A DNA stretch of 64,000 bases from Alistipes sp. (GTDB lineage: Bacteria; Bacteroidota; Bacteroidia; Bacteroidales; Rikenellaceae): NCBI GenBank assembly GCA_017560425.1, contig JAFZEX010000027.1:28518-92517 (forward strand). The letters are read 5' to 3'. Below are positions 18,834-25,571 of the stretch, in pieces (within the stretch, counting starts at the first letter, position 1; each line of letters opens with the position of its first letter). The notes below the pieces were generated by a model. It had not been told where the DNA came from and ran no database searches. It saw only the letters and a list, made by a program, of their open reading frames with translations. The translations under genes were made by a program, and so were the position numbers.

Positions 18834-18886
18834 TAGAGGAAATCCGAGAGGGTTTCCTCTTTTTTTATGGTAGCGGGGGGAGGACT
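18815..18886 (+). repeat. Inverted copy of the tRNA-fMet 3' end
   Basis: Bases 18867-18886 are the exact reverse complement of 18815-18834, the T-arm/acceptor 3' end of tRNA-fMet including CCA plus one base. The terminator hairpin lies between the arms, so the region forms a nested hairpin: a 20-bp outer stem around the terminator stem. This arrangement is not needed for tRNA function and looks like the trace of a duplication or insertion. Confidence 0.85.
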
Positions 18887-19141
18887 GATGTCCTCGTCAT
18901 ATATACAATCCCTCCAAACCTCCCTTTAAGTGCACTTCGTTTCTTTTCGTTGCTTCGGTTCGGCATAGCAAACGAGTCTGCTATGCACTCACCTTAATCG
19001 CAACGTTGATAAGGGAGGCTTGTGGCAAGGCTTTGCCTTGCATTGCTTCGCAATAGTAATAGCAGCCTCAAAGTCGCGGATAAATCGGTTAGAAATTTCG
19101 ATATGGTGTCCTACCATAGAGGAAATCCGAGAGGGTTTCCT
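18828..19141 (+). repeat. 31-bp direct repeat of tRNA tail and terminator bracketing a palindrome-rich insert
   Basis: Bases 18828-18858 (last six bases of tRNA-fMet plus its terminator) are repeated exactly at 19111-19141, again followed by a T-run. The 252-nt stretch between has no convincing gene but contains compact hairpins: GCATAGCA/TGCTATGC (18963-18986), GCAAGGC/GCCTTGC (19025-19041) and ATTGC/GCAAT (19042-19054). Direct repeats ending in a tRNA 3' end resemble attachment sites, but no integrase gene is present. Confidence 0.75.
18835..18866 (+). terminator. Intrinsic terminator of tRNA-fMet
   Basis: The arms AGAGGAAA and TTTCCTCT are separated by about 10 nt and followed by a run of T. 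The hairpin starts one base after the CCA end of the tRNA. Confidence 0.85.
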
Positions 19142-19288
19142 TTTTTTTGTTTATGGGCGTGTGTAACTTATTGCTCTGCTACTTGGGTGTTCGTGGTTAG
19201 AATTTTGACCAATAAGCCGAATTTTTATAATTTGCCTAAACTTTTAAAAAATGCCTCTATTATTTCTTTTTTTTCAATAAATATTTTA

Positions 19289-19296
19289 TAGCTTTG
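19289..19296 (+). promoter_or_regulatory. -7 box upstream of the SH3 lipoprotein gene
   Basis: TAGCTTTG matches TAnnTTTG and lies 33 nt before the ATG at 19329, a plausible leader length. No good -33 element is visible. Confidence 0.4.
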
Positions 19297-19328
19297 TTAT
19301 CGCTAATTATCAAACTGAAGTCTAATTT

Positions 19329-20054
19329 ATGAAGAGATTATTTTTATTTGCAACCTCGTTGTTGCTTTTGGTGTCGTGCGGACAGAAGACCAATGATGCG
19401 CAGAATACGCAGGGTGATGCTATTGCTGAGACTGTAGTGGCTACTGAGCCTGCTGTACCTATGGTATATTCTAATGCCTATGATGGCTATTTAAATATTC
19501 GTGCGCAGCCTACAGTGAAATCGGCTGTACTTGGTCAGCTTCGTAATGGCCCGAAGGGTGCTGAGCTTCTTAGCGTCGAGGGCAATTGGTTTAAGGTGCG
19601 CCTCGATGGTGTCGAGGGCTATGTCTCAAGTGCCTATGTGCAGTCCACGCCTACTATTGCTGTTAGCCCATATATTACTTCTAGCTGGTTACAGGGCGTA
19701 TGGGTGATGCCAGGTGCTATGGTGTTCTACCTCATTTTCGATAATGGCACATTTGCACTTGTTCAGCAGTATGGCGATGTATCTTATGGCAGATATAAGC
19801 TTGAGGGTAGCGACATTATCTTTACACATAAGCATATTACGCCTCACGGCTTAGAATTAAACTACACTTGGGATGAGACCGAGCGCTTACCTATCGATGT
19901 TGTTAATCAGACTATTGGCTATGCCGAGCGTTATTCGTTGATATCGGATCGTGAGTATGAGCAGAGTGGCGAGGAGGAGTTCGGTGGCTCAACAGTGTTC
20001 ACTCATAGTAGTTTTAAAGCATACAGAAATATTGTCAAGCGTCACGTTAAATAG
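19329..20054 (+). CDS. SH3-domain lipoprotein
   Basis: A 241-residue lipoprotein with signal MKRLFLFATSLLLLVSC. After a Thr/Ala-rich linker, residues about 50-105 form a bacterial SH3 domain (GYLNIRAQPTVKSAVLGQL and WFKVRLDGVEGYVSSAYVQ), a fold that often binds peptidoglycan or cell-wall peptides. Residues about 115-235 are a beta-rich region (SWLQGVWVMPGAMVFYLIFD) of unrecognised family. The gene stands alone, with a -7 box upstream and a strong terminator at 20091-20126. A periplasmic envelope role is likely; specific function is unknown. Confidence 0.85.
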   Translation: MKRLFLFATSLLLLVSCGQKTNDAQNTQGDAIAETVVATEPAVPMVYSNAYDGYLNIRAQPTVKSAVLGQLRNGPKGAELLSVEGNWFKVRLDGVEGYVSSAYVQSTPTIAVSPYITSSWLQGVWVMPGAMVFYLIFDNGTFALVQQYGDVSYGRYKLEGSDIIFTHKHITPHGLELNYTWDETERLPIDVVNQTIGYAERYSLISDREYEQSGEEEFGGSTVFTHSSFKAYRNIVKRHVK

Positions 20055-20090
20055 CGCTAGCTCTGTGGTTCGCCGCGAAGGTTGAATATA

Positions 20091-20126
20091 AACAATAAAT
20101 GCCGTCATGTGACGGCATTTATTGTT
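20091..20126. terminator. Bidirectional terminator between the SH3 gene and dut
   Basis: The perfect 17-bp arms (20091-20107 and 20110-20126) have only a 2-nt gap and AT-rich outer ends, giving T-runs on both strands. It separates the convergent SH3 lipoprotein gene and dut. Confidence 0.85.
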
Positions 20127-20142
20127 TTTCTATATGTGTTGG

Positions 20143-20577
20143 TTATTTTGTGCCCGTTGAGCCGAAGCCGCCGGTGCCACGCTCGGTGGTGTCGAGCTCA
20201 TCGACGATGTTCCACTCTACCTTCTCGTAGCGGGCAACGACCATCTGGGCGATGCGCTCGCCGGGGTTGATGATAAAGGGCTCGTTAGAGAGGTTTACGA
20301 GGATAACCTTGATCTCGCCACGGTAGTCGGCATCGATAGTGCCAGGGGTGTTGAGCACGGTGATCCCATGCTTGGCTGCAAGGCCGCTACGTGGGCGTAT
20401 CTGCGCCTCTGTGCCCTCGGGGAGTGCGATATATAGGCCCGTAGCCACCATCGCACGCTGCAATGGCTCGAGCGTGATAGGCTCGTCGATATTTGCCTTG
20501 AGGTCCATGCCCGCAGAGTTTACGGTGGCATAGAATGGCGCTTCGTATGACGACTTATTTACAATCTGTACTTTCAT
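20143..20577 (-). CDS. dut: Deoxyuridine 5'-triphosphate nucleotidohydrolase
   Basis: A 144-residue trimeric-type dUTPase that converts dUTP to dUMP and pyrophosphate in the cytoplasm. All five motifs are present in order: GMDLKAN (1), [11 protein letters not shown] (2), [13 protein letters not shown] (3), GERIAQMVV (4) and the C-terminal [10 protein letters not shown] (5). It follows the Glu-rich membrane protein gene by 30 nt and probably shares its promoter near 21211-21241. It ends before a bidirectional terminator. Confidence 0.97.
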   Translation of the reverse strand: MKVQIVNKSSYEAPFYATVNSAGMDLKANIDEPITLEPLQRAMVATGLYIALPEGTEAQIRPRSGLAAKHGITVLNTPGTIDADYRGEIKVILVNLSNEPFIINPGERIAQMVVARYEKVEWNIVDELDTTERGTGGFGSTGTK

Positions 20578-20607
20578 AACAGTGTGATAGTGAGTGTTGT
20601 TTCTCGA

Positions 20608-21186
20608 TTATAGTGCTATGGCGAAGAATATTCCCAACACCGCAATTGTGCCAAGAATAGTCCAAAAGAGGATATCCTCCGAGCTTATCTCCTTGCGCTG
20701 CTTTTTCGGTTTCTCAGCCTTTGGCTCTTTTACCTCTGCGACGGGCTTAGCCTCCTCGGTCTCGGGCTCTTGCTCCTCAGCTGCAGCTTCTGCTACCACC
20801 TCCTCGATAGGCTCTGCCTCCTCACTCTTGGGCTCGGCAACAACCTCGGCAACAGGCTCTGCCTCTGATGCTTCCTCGGCTTGTGGCTCTTCAGCGATAG
20901 GCTCTGCTACATCCTCGGCAACCTCCTCCTCGGCAGGGGCTGGCTCCTCGATCTTCTCCACCACGACAGCAGTAGGCTCGGCAACCGTCATCGCCACGCT
21001 ACGCTCCTCGGCAATAGGCTCAGCAGCCTCTTCGTTCTCCTCCTCGTTGTTGGTTTGTGGCTCGAAGTTGTTGTTTCGCTCGTAGCGCAACGCCTCGACC
21101 TCCTGAGTTAGCTTTGTAATCTTCTTAAGCTGAGAGATTTGTATCGCTACAAGAGCAACTAAAAGAATAATTATAAGTGTGTTCAT
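20608..21186 (-). CDS. Two-TM membrane protein with long Glu/Pro/Ala-rich linker
   Basis: A 192-residue protein of unrecognised family. A hydrophobic N-terminal segment (MNTLIIILLVALVAIQI) leads into a short coiled coil (LKKITKLTQEVEALRYE). Residues about 45-160 are a low-complexity acidic stretch of repeats such as AEPIAEE and EAEPVAEVVAEPKSEEAEP. A basic patch (KAEKPKKQRKE) precedes a final hydrophobic helix (FWTILGTIAVLGIFFAIAL). The linker reads as a disordered spacer or brush between two membrane anchors. A TTG-N20-TATTTTTG promoter lies upstream and dut follows. Function is unknown. Confidence 0.75.
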   Translation of the reverse strand: MNTLIIILLVALVAIQISQLKKITKLTQEVEALRYERNNNFEPQTNNEEENEEAAEPIAEERSVAMTVAEPTAVVVEKIEEPAPAEEEVAEDVAEPIAEEPQAEEASEAEPVAEVVAEPKSEEAEPIEEVVAEAAAEEQEPETEEAKPVAEVKEPKAEKPKKQRKEISSEDILFWTILGTIAVLGIFFAIAL

Positions 21187-21210
21187 TGTCTTTGGGTTTC
21201 AGATATCATG

Positions 21211-21241
21211 CAAAAATAGATATAAATTTCGAAAAGCACAA
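21211..21241 (-). promoter_or_regulatory. Promoter of the Glu-rich protein/dut operon
   Basis: On the minus strand TTG (21241-21239), a 20-nt spacer and TATTTTTG (21218-21211) form a near-consensus Bacteroidota promoter. The ATG at 21186 is 25 nt downstream of the box. Confidence 0.65.
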
Positions 21242-21249
21242 TACGAAAT

Positions 21250-21284
21250 AAAAAAAAAGAGAGAAACTATGTTTCTCTCTTTCA
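21250..21284 (-). terminator. Intrinsic terminator of tRNA-Leu
   Basis: On the minus strand GAGAGAAAC and GTTTCTCTC (GTTTCTCTC/GAGAGAAAC in + orientation) pair around a short loop, followed by a run of nine T. It starts two bases after the tRNA-Leu 3' end. Confidence 0.85.
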
Positions 21285-21285
21285 G

Positions 21286-21369
21286 TACCCAGAGCCGGGG
21301 TCGAACCGGCACAGGGGTGAACCTACTGGTGTTTGAGACCAGCGCGTCTACCGATTCCGCCATCTGGGC
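21286..21369 (-). tRNA. tRNA-Leu (anticodon CAA)
   Basis: An 84-nt class II tRNA with a long variable arm. The acceptor stem is GCCCAGA paired with TCTGGGT, and the anticodon loop CTCAAAC gives anticodon CAA, reading UUG. CCA is not encoded, unlike the tRNA-fMet in this window. It has its own promoter and an intrinsic terminator. Confidence 0.95.
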
Positions 21370-21393
21370 ATCAGATTTCTCTGAAATGGTGTG

Positions 21394-21424
21394 CAAATAT
21401 AGAAACTATTTTTTAACTGACAAA
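21394..21424 (-). promoter_or_regulatory. Promoter of tRNA-Leu
   Basis: On the minus strand TTTG (21424-21421), a 19-nt spacer and TATATTTG (21401-21394) lie 25 nt before the tRNA. This is a full consensus Bacteroidota promoter. Confidence 0.8.
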
Positions 21425-21505
21425 ATTTTTATGAACTTTTTTTCAAATTCCCACAATTTTGTCATATTTCTCGCCATTGCCACCATCTCCGAGAGGCTTT
21501 AGTGG

Positions 21506-21985
21506 CTACTTCACGTTGCGCTCGATATACGAGGTGTAGTCCTTTATCACGGGCTTATAGTCGGCGTGTGCCATTAGCGATGACGATATTATAAAGTCTG
21601 CCGACGAGCGGTTGATGGCGGTAGGCACGTTGTATAGTGTGGCTAAGCGGAGCAGCGCCTTTACATCAACGTCGTGTGGCTGTGCCGACATAGGATCCCA
21701 GAAGAATACGAGCACATCTATCTCGTTGTTGGCAATCATTGCCCCGAGCTGCTGGTCGCCACCCAAGGGTCCCGACTTGAGCATCGTGATGTCGAAGCGT
21801 GCGTTTGCCGAATCTTTGCCACGGCGCTCCATGAGTGTTGTTGCAACGATGCGTCCTGTGGTGCCCGTGCAAACAAGGCGGTGTGACAAAAGCTTCTCCC
21901 AGTTCCAAGCGACCCACTCTGCAAGGTCGTGCTTCATAGCGTCATGAGCAACAAGTGCTACTGTTAATCTCTTCTCCATAAACAT
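21506..21985 (-). CDS. mgsA: Methylglyoxal synthase
   Basis: A 159-residue cytoplasmic enzyme that converts dihydroxyacetone phosphate to methylglyoxal and phosphate, a bypass that relieves phosphosugar accumulation. Family motifs are VALVAHDAMKHDLAEWV, the phosphate-binding CTGTTGRI, KSGPLGGDQQLGAMI with the catalytic Asp, and FFWDPMSAQPHDVDVKALLR. The start may be the first Met (21985) or the third codon (21979). It is a single gene with a TATTTTTG -7 box (22020-22027) upstream. Confidence 0.96.
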   Translation of the reverse strand: MFMEKRLTVALVAHDAMKHDLAEWVAWNWEKLLSHRLVCTGTTGRIVATTLMERRGKDSANARFDITMLKSGPLGGDQQLGAMIANNEIDVLVFFWDPMSAQPHDVDVKALLRLATLYNVPTAINRSSADFIISSSLMAHADYKPVIKDYTSYIERNVK

Positions 21986-22019
21986 CTTTCTTCTAAATCT
22001 TTTCCTCTTAATTACGATG

Positions 22020-22027
22020 CAAAAATA
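22020..22027 (-). promoter_or_regulatory. -7 box of mgsA
   Basis: On the minus strand this reads TATTTTTG, matching TAnnTTTG, 34 nt before the mgsA start. The nearest TTTG upstream (22056-22053) is 25 nt away, longer than the usual spacer. Confidence 0.45.
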
Positions 22028-22080
22028 GTGATATATTATTTCGTAGTGATTACAAAGCTGTTAAATTCCTATTACAAATA

Positions 22081-22116
22081 AAGGGTTGCTCAACATTGCC
22101 GTTGAACAACCCTTTT
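22081..22116 (-). terminator. Terminator downstream of the Na/Pi cotransporter gene
   Basis: The arms AAGGGTTG/CAACCCTT plus inner TCAAC/GTTGA form a strong hairpin 21 nt after the stop codon at 22137. The outer ends are A/T-rich. Confidence 0.7.
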
Positions 22117-22136
22117 GTGATGTGAGCCAGTGGCTA

Positions 22137-23873
22137 CTACTTGTGAATGAATGCACGCTCAAGATCCTGAGATACGTTGATCATAAAGTCGCCCATGTGC
22201 TCGAACTCGTTCATGATATCCATGTAGTAGACGCTTGTATGGTAGTTTTGGTTGCCGTTGTCGATCTCCTCGACAGCTGCCTCACGATAGTTGTTGCGCA
22301 GGGCGTTGATGTGCGACTCTGCGTCGTAGGCATTTACAATATTTGTCAATGTGCCCTTGTGCGCTGCCTCGAGGTTCTCGATCATGATGTCGTAGGCGGC
22401 AATAACGGCATCTGCCATGATGTTGAGGTTCTTGATAGCCTCTGCGTCGAACGCCTTCTTATGGCTATTCTTTCGACTAAGGATGCGGCTGATAGCCTCG
22501 CCCGAGTCGCCCAACGACTCAAGCTCGCCGATAATCTTATACATCGACTTAATCTGCATCGATGTACTTTCGCTAATCTCCTCTGCCGACACGCCATTGA
22601 GGAACGAAGCAATCTCAAACTCGATGCGGTCAGATATCTCCTCATACTTAACGAGCTTCTCCCTTAGGCTCTCGAAGTTGTTGCTATCGGCATCGTTGAT
22701 TGCCGACTTGGCGTACTCTGCGCCACTCTTCGAGATCTTGGCAAAGTGGATAATCTCGTTGAATGCCTGCTCCACGCTAAGCTCGGGCGTTGCAAGGTGG
22801 CCTGCTGTGATATACTTGAGGCGGAATGTCTCCTTCTCCTGGTTCTCTGGTGTGCGGATAATCCAGCATACGCCCCTCTCGATGAGCTTTATAAACCAAA
22901 CGAGAATAAGAGTGTTTATGGTGTTAAATAGCGTGTGTAGCATTGAGAGTCCATATAGCGCTGCGGTATTGCTATCTGCCACACTCTCGCTCACGGCAAA
23001 TCCCTCAGCAGCAGGGTTTGGCAAGCCAAATAGGTTCTCGGTGATTAGGCCCACAAGCTTGAGAAATGGGGTGTAGAGTACCAATGCCCATGCCACGCCA
23101 AATAGGTTGAAGATGGTGTGCGACATTGCGGCACGCTTAGCCTGCGTATTACCCACCGAAGCAGCGATATTGGCTGTGATTGTAGTACCGATGTTCTCGC
23201 CCAACACCATTGCGCATGCCATGTCAAAAGGTATCCAACCCATGCTAAGCATGATGAGTGTGATAGCCATTGTTGCCGATGACGACTGCAACACGAGCGT
23301 AAGGATAGTACCAAAGGCCAGGAACAAAAGCACTGAGCCAAAGCCATGTGCCGACCATGCCGTAACAAACTCGAGCACCTCGGGGGTCTGGCGCAAGTCG
23401 GGCACCGACTCCTTCATGAACGAGAGGCCCAAGAACAAGAGACTGAAACCCACGATTAGCTCGCCTATGTTCTTGCGCTTATCGCGCTTCGAGTTCGAGA
23501 ACAAAAAGCCGAATAGCATCAATGGAATTGCAAGAATAGATATGTCTGCCTTGAAGCCAAGCCACGACACTAACCATGCTGTGACAGTAGTACCGATGTT
23601 AGCACCCATGATCACGCTGATCGCCTGCGTTAGGGTTAGTAGTCCCGCATTAACAAAGCTAACTACCATCACTGTTGTTGCCGACGACGACTGGATAATA
23701 GAGGTAACACCCAAGCCCGTTAAGACGCCCTTGAAGGGATTAGATGTCATTGCCGAGAGGAAGCCACGTAGTTTATCGCCTGCCGCCTTCTGCAAGCCTG
23801 AACTCATCAGGTTCATACCATAGAGGAACATTCCCAATGCTCCCAATAGTGTAAATACTTGTAATATACTCAT
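22137..23873 (-). CDS. Na+/phosphate cotransporter with PhoU-like C-terminal domain
   Basis: A 578-residue inner-membrane protein of the Na/Pi cotransporter II family. The start at 23873 (MSILQVFTLLGALGMFLYGMNLM) places the first TM helix at the N-terminus; the frame extends 16 codons upstream across the promoter. The two inverted repeats each carry the family's QSSSAT motif (IIQSSSATTVMVVSFVNAGL and LVLQSSSATMAITLIMLSMG), with GANIGTT and GENIGTT nearby. Residues about 360-575 form PhoU-like helices. It imports phosphate using sodium, and the PhoU part may regulate it. No pst or pho genes are adjacent. Confidence 0.92.
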   Translation of the reverse strand: MSILQVFTLLGALGMFLYGMNLMSSGLQKAAGDKLRGFLSAMTSNPFKGVLTGLGVTSIIQSSSATTVMVVSFVNAGLLTLTQAISVIMGANIGTTVTAWLVSWLGFKADISILAIPLMLFGFLFSNSKRDKRKNIGELIVGFSLLFLGLSFMKESVPDLRQTPEVLEFVTAWSAHGFGSVLLFLAFGTILTLVLQSSSATMAITLIMLSMGWIPFDMACAMVLGENIGTTITANIAASVGNTQAKRAAMSHTIFNLFGVAWALVLYTPFLKLVGLITENLFGLPNPAAEGFAVSESVADSNTAALYGLSMLHTLFNTINTLILVWFIKLIERGVCWIIRTPENQEKETFRLKYITAGHLATPELSVEQAFNEIIHFAKISKSGAEYAKSAINDADSNNFESLREKLVKYEEISDRIEFEIASFLNGVSAEEISESTSMQIKSMYKIIGELESLGDSGEAISRILSRKNSHKKAFDAEAIKNLNIMADAVIAAYDIMIENLEAAHKGTLTNIVNAYDAESHINALRNNYREAAVEEIDNGNQNYHTSVYYMDIMNEFEHMGDFMINVSQDLERAFIHK

Positions 23874-23896
23874 ACTCTTTTTGAAATTTTCTGCTG

Positions 23897-23904
23897 CAAA
23901 ATTA
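23897..23904 (-). promoter_or_regulatory. -7 box of the Na/Pi cotransporter gene
   Basis: On the minus strand this is TAATTTTG (TAnnTTTG), 23 nt before the ATG at 23873. TTTG sequences occur upstream at 14 and 25 nt but not at the preferred 19-21 nt. Confidence 0.4.
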
Positions 23905-24066
23905 CCGTTAGATTGTTTCAAACATGTTTCAAATTGGTTAATCTTTTGTTACGATTTCGTAATTTCATATGAGAGATTGTTATCTGTTTAGCTCAGTCCC
24001 ATAGCTTTTATTTAAAATATTTGCAAAAAATATTGAACTATCTGCATTATTATGCCAAAAGTTTAC

Positions 24067-24074
24067 TATCTTTG
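24067..24074 (+). promoter_or_regulatory. -7 box upstream of the structured RNA
   Basis: TATCTTTG matches TAnnTTTG exactly and precedes the structured RNA region at 24082-24274. A -33 TTTG at the normal distance is not obvious. Confidence 0.5.
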
Positions 24075-24081
24075 TATTGAC

Positions 24082-24274
24082 ATATTATTTACGCATATTG
24101 TGTAAGTTTATTCTCGAATTGTGAACGTAGGAAATTCATTTGAAGAGGGAATAGGCAGACATTATACTGCGTCGTACCCATTGGGTATGGCGTGGGGCTG
24201 TTGCTTATTTTTTCTTCACGGTTTTCCTACGACCTACAATTCAAAGATAAGTGCTCAGTGCCACGCTTTTTTTG
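24082..24274 (+). ncRNA. Long imperfect hairpin RNA, candidate 6S RNA
   Basis: No convincing protein is encoded here. Pairing proceeds inward through GAATTGT (24116-24122) with ACAATTC (24236-24242), then CGTAGGAAA (24126-24134) with TTTTCCTACG (24222-24231), then GAAGAGGGAATA (24142-24153) with TATTTTTTCTTC (24206-24217, including G-U pairs). The apex is CGTACCC/GGGTATG (24173-24189), and unpaired stretches between helices form internal bubbles. One rod of about 190 nt with internal bubbles, behind its own -7 box and ending near a T-run (24267-24273), resembles 6S RNA, which binds RNA polymerase. The exact ends and the 6S identity are inference. Confidence 0.5.
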
Positions 24275-24461
24275 TGCGTGTCGATCTCTTGCCAATCATC
24301 GTTGGTCTTTTTAGCTGAGCATCTTTTCGTAATCTTATACATCGTGTGTTGTGCGTGCATGCGTGCGTGCGCATGCGTACTTATATTATTGTAAATAGTG
24401 CGTTAGCAGAGAATTCCGAAACGCTGCAAAGGGAGTAGGAACCTTTTAACTTAAACTTGAT

Positions 24462-25550
24462 ATGAGAACAGAGAGTGAAGCGAGAACCGCACATGAGGTC
24501 GAAGAGCTCGATGAGGAGCGCAACGAGATCATGTCTAACGAAGAGTACAACGAAGAGTACGATGAAGAGTACGATGAAGAGTACGATGAGGAGTATGACG
24601 AGGAGGGCGACGACGAAGAGGACGATGTTGAGGGTTTGAGCGCTAAGGAGTTGGAGCTCATTGCTGCCGACTATGCCGAGCCTATAAGCGACGACTCAAT
24701 TGAGGAGCTTAAATACCTATTGGATAGTTACTTCAAGATTCAGAAGGTGAACCCTGAGTTGAAGGAAGAGGAGGAACTCAAGGCGTATGCGTTGGAGGTA
24801 ATTCGTGCTATTGTCATGGAGTATGATATTCCTGCCGACGACGTAGCATATTTGTTCAAGTTCGTTCTCACCTTGGAGTCTTACTACGAGAAGCACTCTA
24901 AGGATGTTATCTTCAAAGATGTAGACAAGGAGGAGGATCTCAAGACTTTGAAGTTGCGTGTAGACGAATATCTTAACGAGAATCCCGATTTGTTCGATGA
25001 TCTCGAGGTTTATGCAACACTGTTCGACATCGAGAAGCCACTCAACGACACTAAGTTATATGAGGCTACTTTGGACAACTTCTACAAGATGCTTGTCGAT
25101 GCTGCATCGGTTGAAACCTTCGAGATGTTGCTCGACCTATATGTTGAGAATAAGCCTAAGGCTGAGAAGAACTTCGCAGCTATGCCTATCCCAAGTGCAA
25201 CTGAAGATGAGATGGTGCAGTCATTCTTTATTCTTACCGGTTGTGAGCACTCGGGCTCGACTTTGAGGAAAAAGATTGAAGATTTGAAGGCTCTCATTTT
25301 GCAGAAGTATTCCGAGAGTGTGTTGCTCAAGGAGATGTTGGCAGAATTGGAGACCAAGCGGGCAAACGCAAAGACTGCAAAGACTTATAAAATGGTTAAG
25401 TTTGGCTCGTTGGCTTTGGCTGTTGTCTTGCTCTTGATCAATGCGATCTTAGGTATCGTGGCTGTTTGTGCTTGGGGAGCATTGTTCTTCTCACCATTGC
25501 ACGATAAAGTTCCATTCCTTGCTAATGGTAAGGAGAGTTTAAATAAGTAA
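24462..25550 (+). CDS. Acidic repeat membrane protein of unknown function
   Basis: A 362-residue protein with no family I recognise. The N-terminus is strongly acidic, with EEYD repeats at about residues 27-50 encoded by 12-nt tandem repeats (24541-24612). A mostly helical acidic region follows to about residue 305, with patterns such as ELKEEEELKAYALEVIRAIV. A single TM hairpin (FGSLALAVVLLLINAILGIVAVCAWGALF, written here in pieces: FGSLALAVVLLLINAIL then GIVAVCAWGALFF) lies near the C-terminus. The start at 24462 is uncertain; MSNEEYNEEY at 24531 is an alternative. It is the first gene of a three-gene operon, 21 nt before the Gly/Lys-rich gene. Confidence 0.7.
   Translation: MRTESEARTAHEVEELDEERNEIMSNEEYNEEYDEEYDEEYDEEYDEEGDDEEDDVEGLSAKELELIAADYAEPISDDSIEELKYLLDSYFKIQKVNPELKEEEELKAYALEVIRAIVMEYDIPADDVAYLFKFVLTLESYYEKHSKDVIFKDVDKEEDLKTLKLRVDEYLNENPDLFDDLEVYATLFDIEKPLNDTKLYEATLDNFYKMLVDAASVETFEMLLDLYVENKPKAEKNFAAMPIPSATEDEMVQSFFILTGCEHSGSTLRKKIEDLKALILQKYSESVLLKEMLAELETKRANAKTAKTYKMVKFGSLALAVVLLLINAILGIVAVCAWGALFFSPLHDKVPFLANGKESLNK
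24541..24612 (+). repeat. 12-nt coding tandem repeat (EEYD)
   Basis: Six consecutive 12-nt units of the GAAGAGTACGAT type, encoding EEYN, EEYD four times and EEGD. The middle copies are identical at the DNA level, so they are recent or prone to slippage in steps of four residues. Confidence 0.9.
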
Positions 25551-25571
25551 AACTTAAAAATCAATACTGAA

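Noticed and set aside
18828-19141. Genomic island integrated at tRNA-fMet
   Set aside because: Only about 250 nt lie between the direct repeats and there is no integrase; a small remnant or local duplication is the most that can be claimed.
20594-21085. Plus-strand Ser/Ala-rich ORF of 163 residues
   Set aside because: It is the antisense of the Glu-rich linker of the membrane protein and is low complexity.
22086-22667. Plus-strand ORF of 193 residues
   Set aside because: It is antisense to the PhoU-like part of the Na/Pi cotransporter and crosses its terminator.
24121-24318. 65-residue ORF with GTG start
   Set aside because: It lies across the arms of the long RNA hairpin, and pairing of both arms explains the sequence better than coding; no ribosome binding site or family is visible.
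24446-24661. Minus-strand Ser/Tyr-rich ORF
   Set aside because: It mirrors the EEYD repeat of the acidic protein gene; it has no independent coding features.
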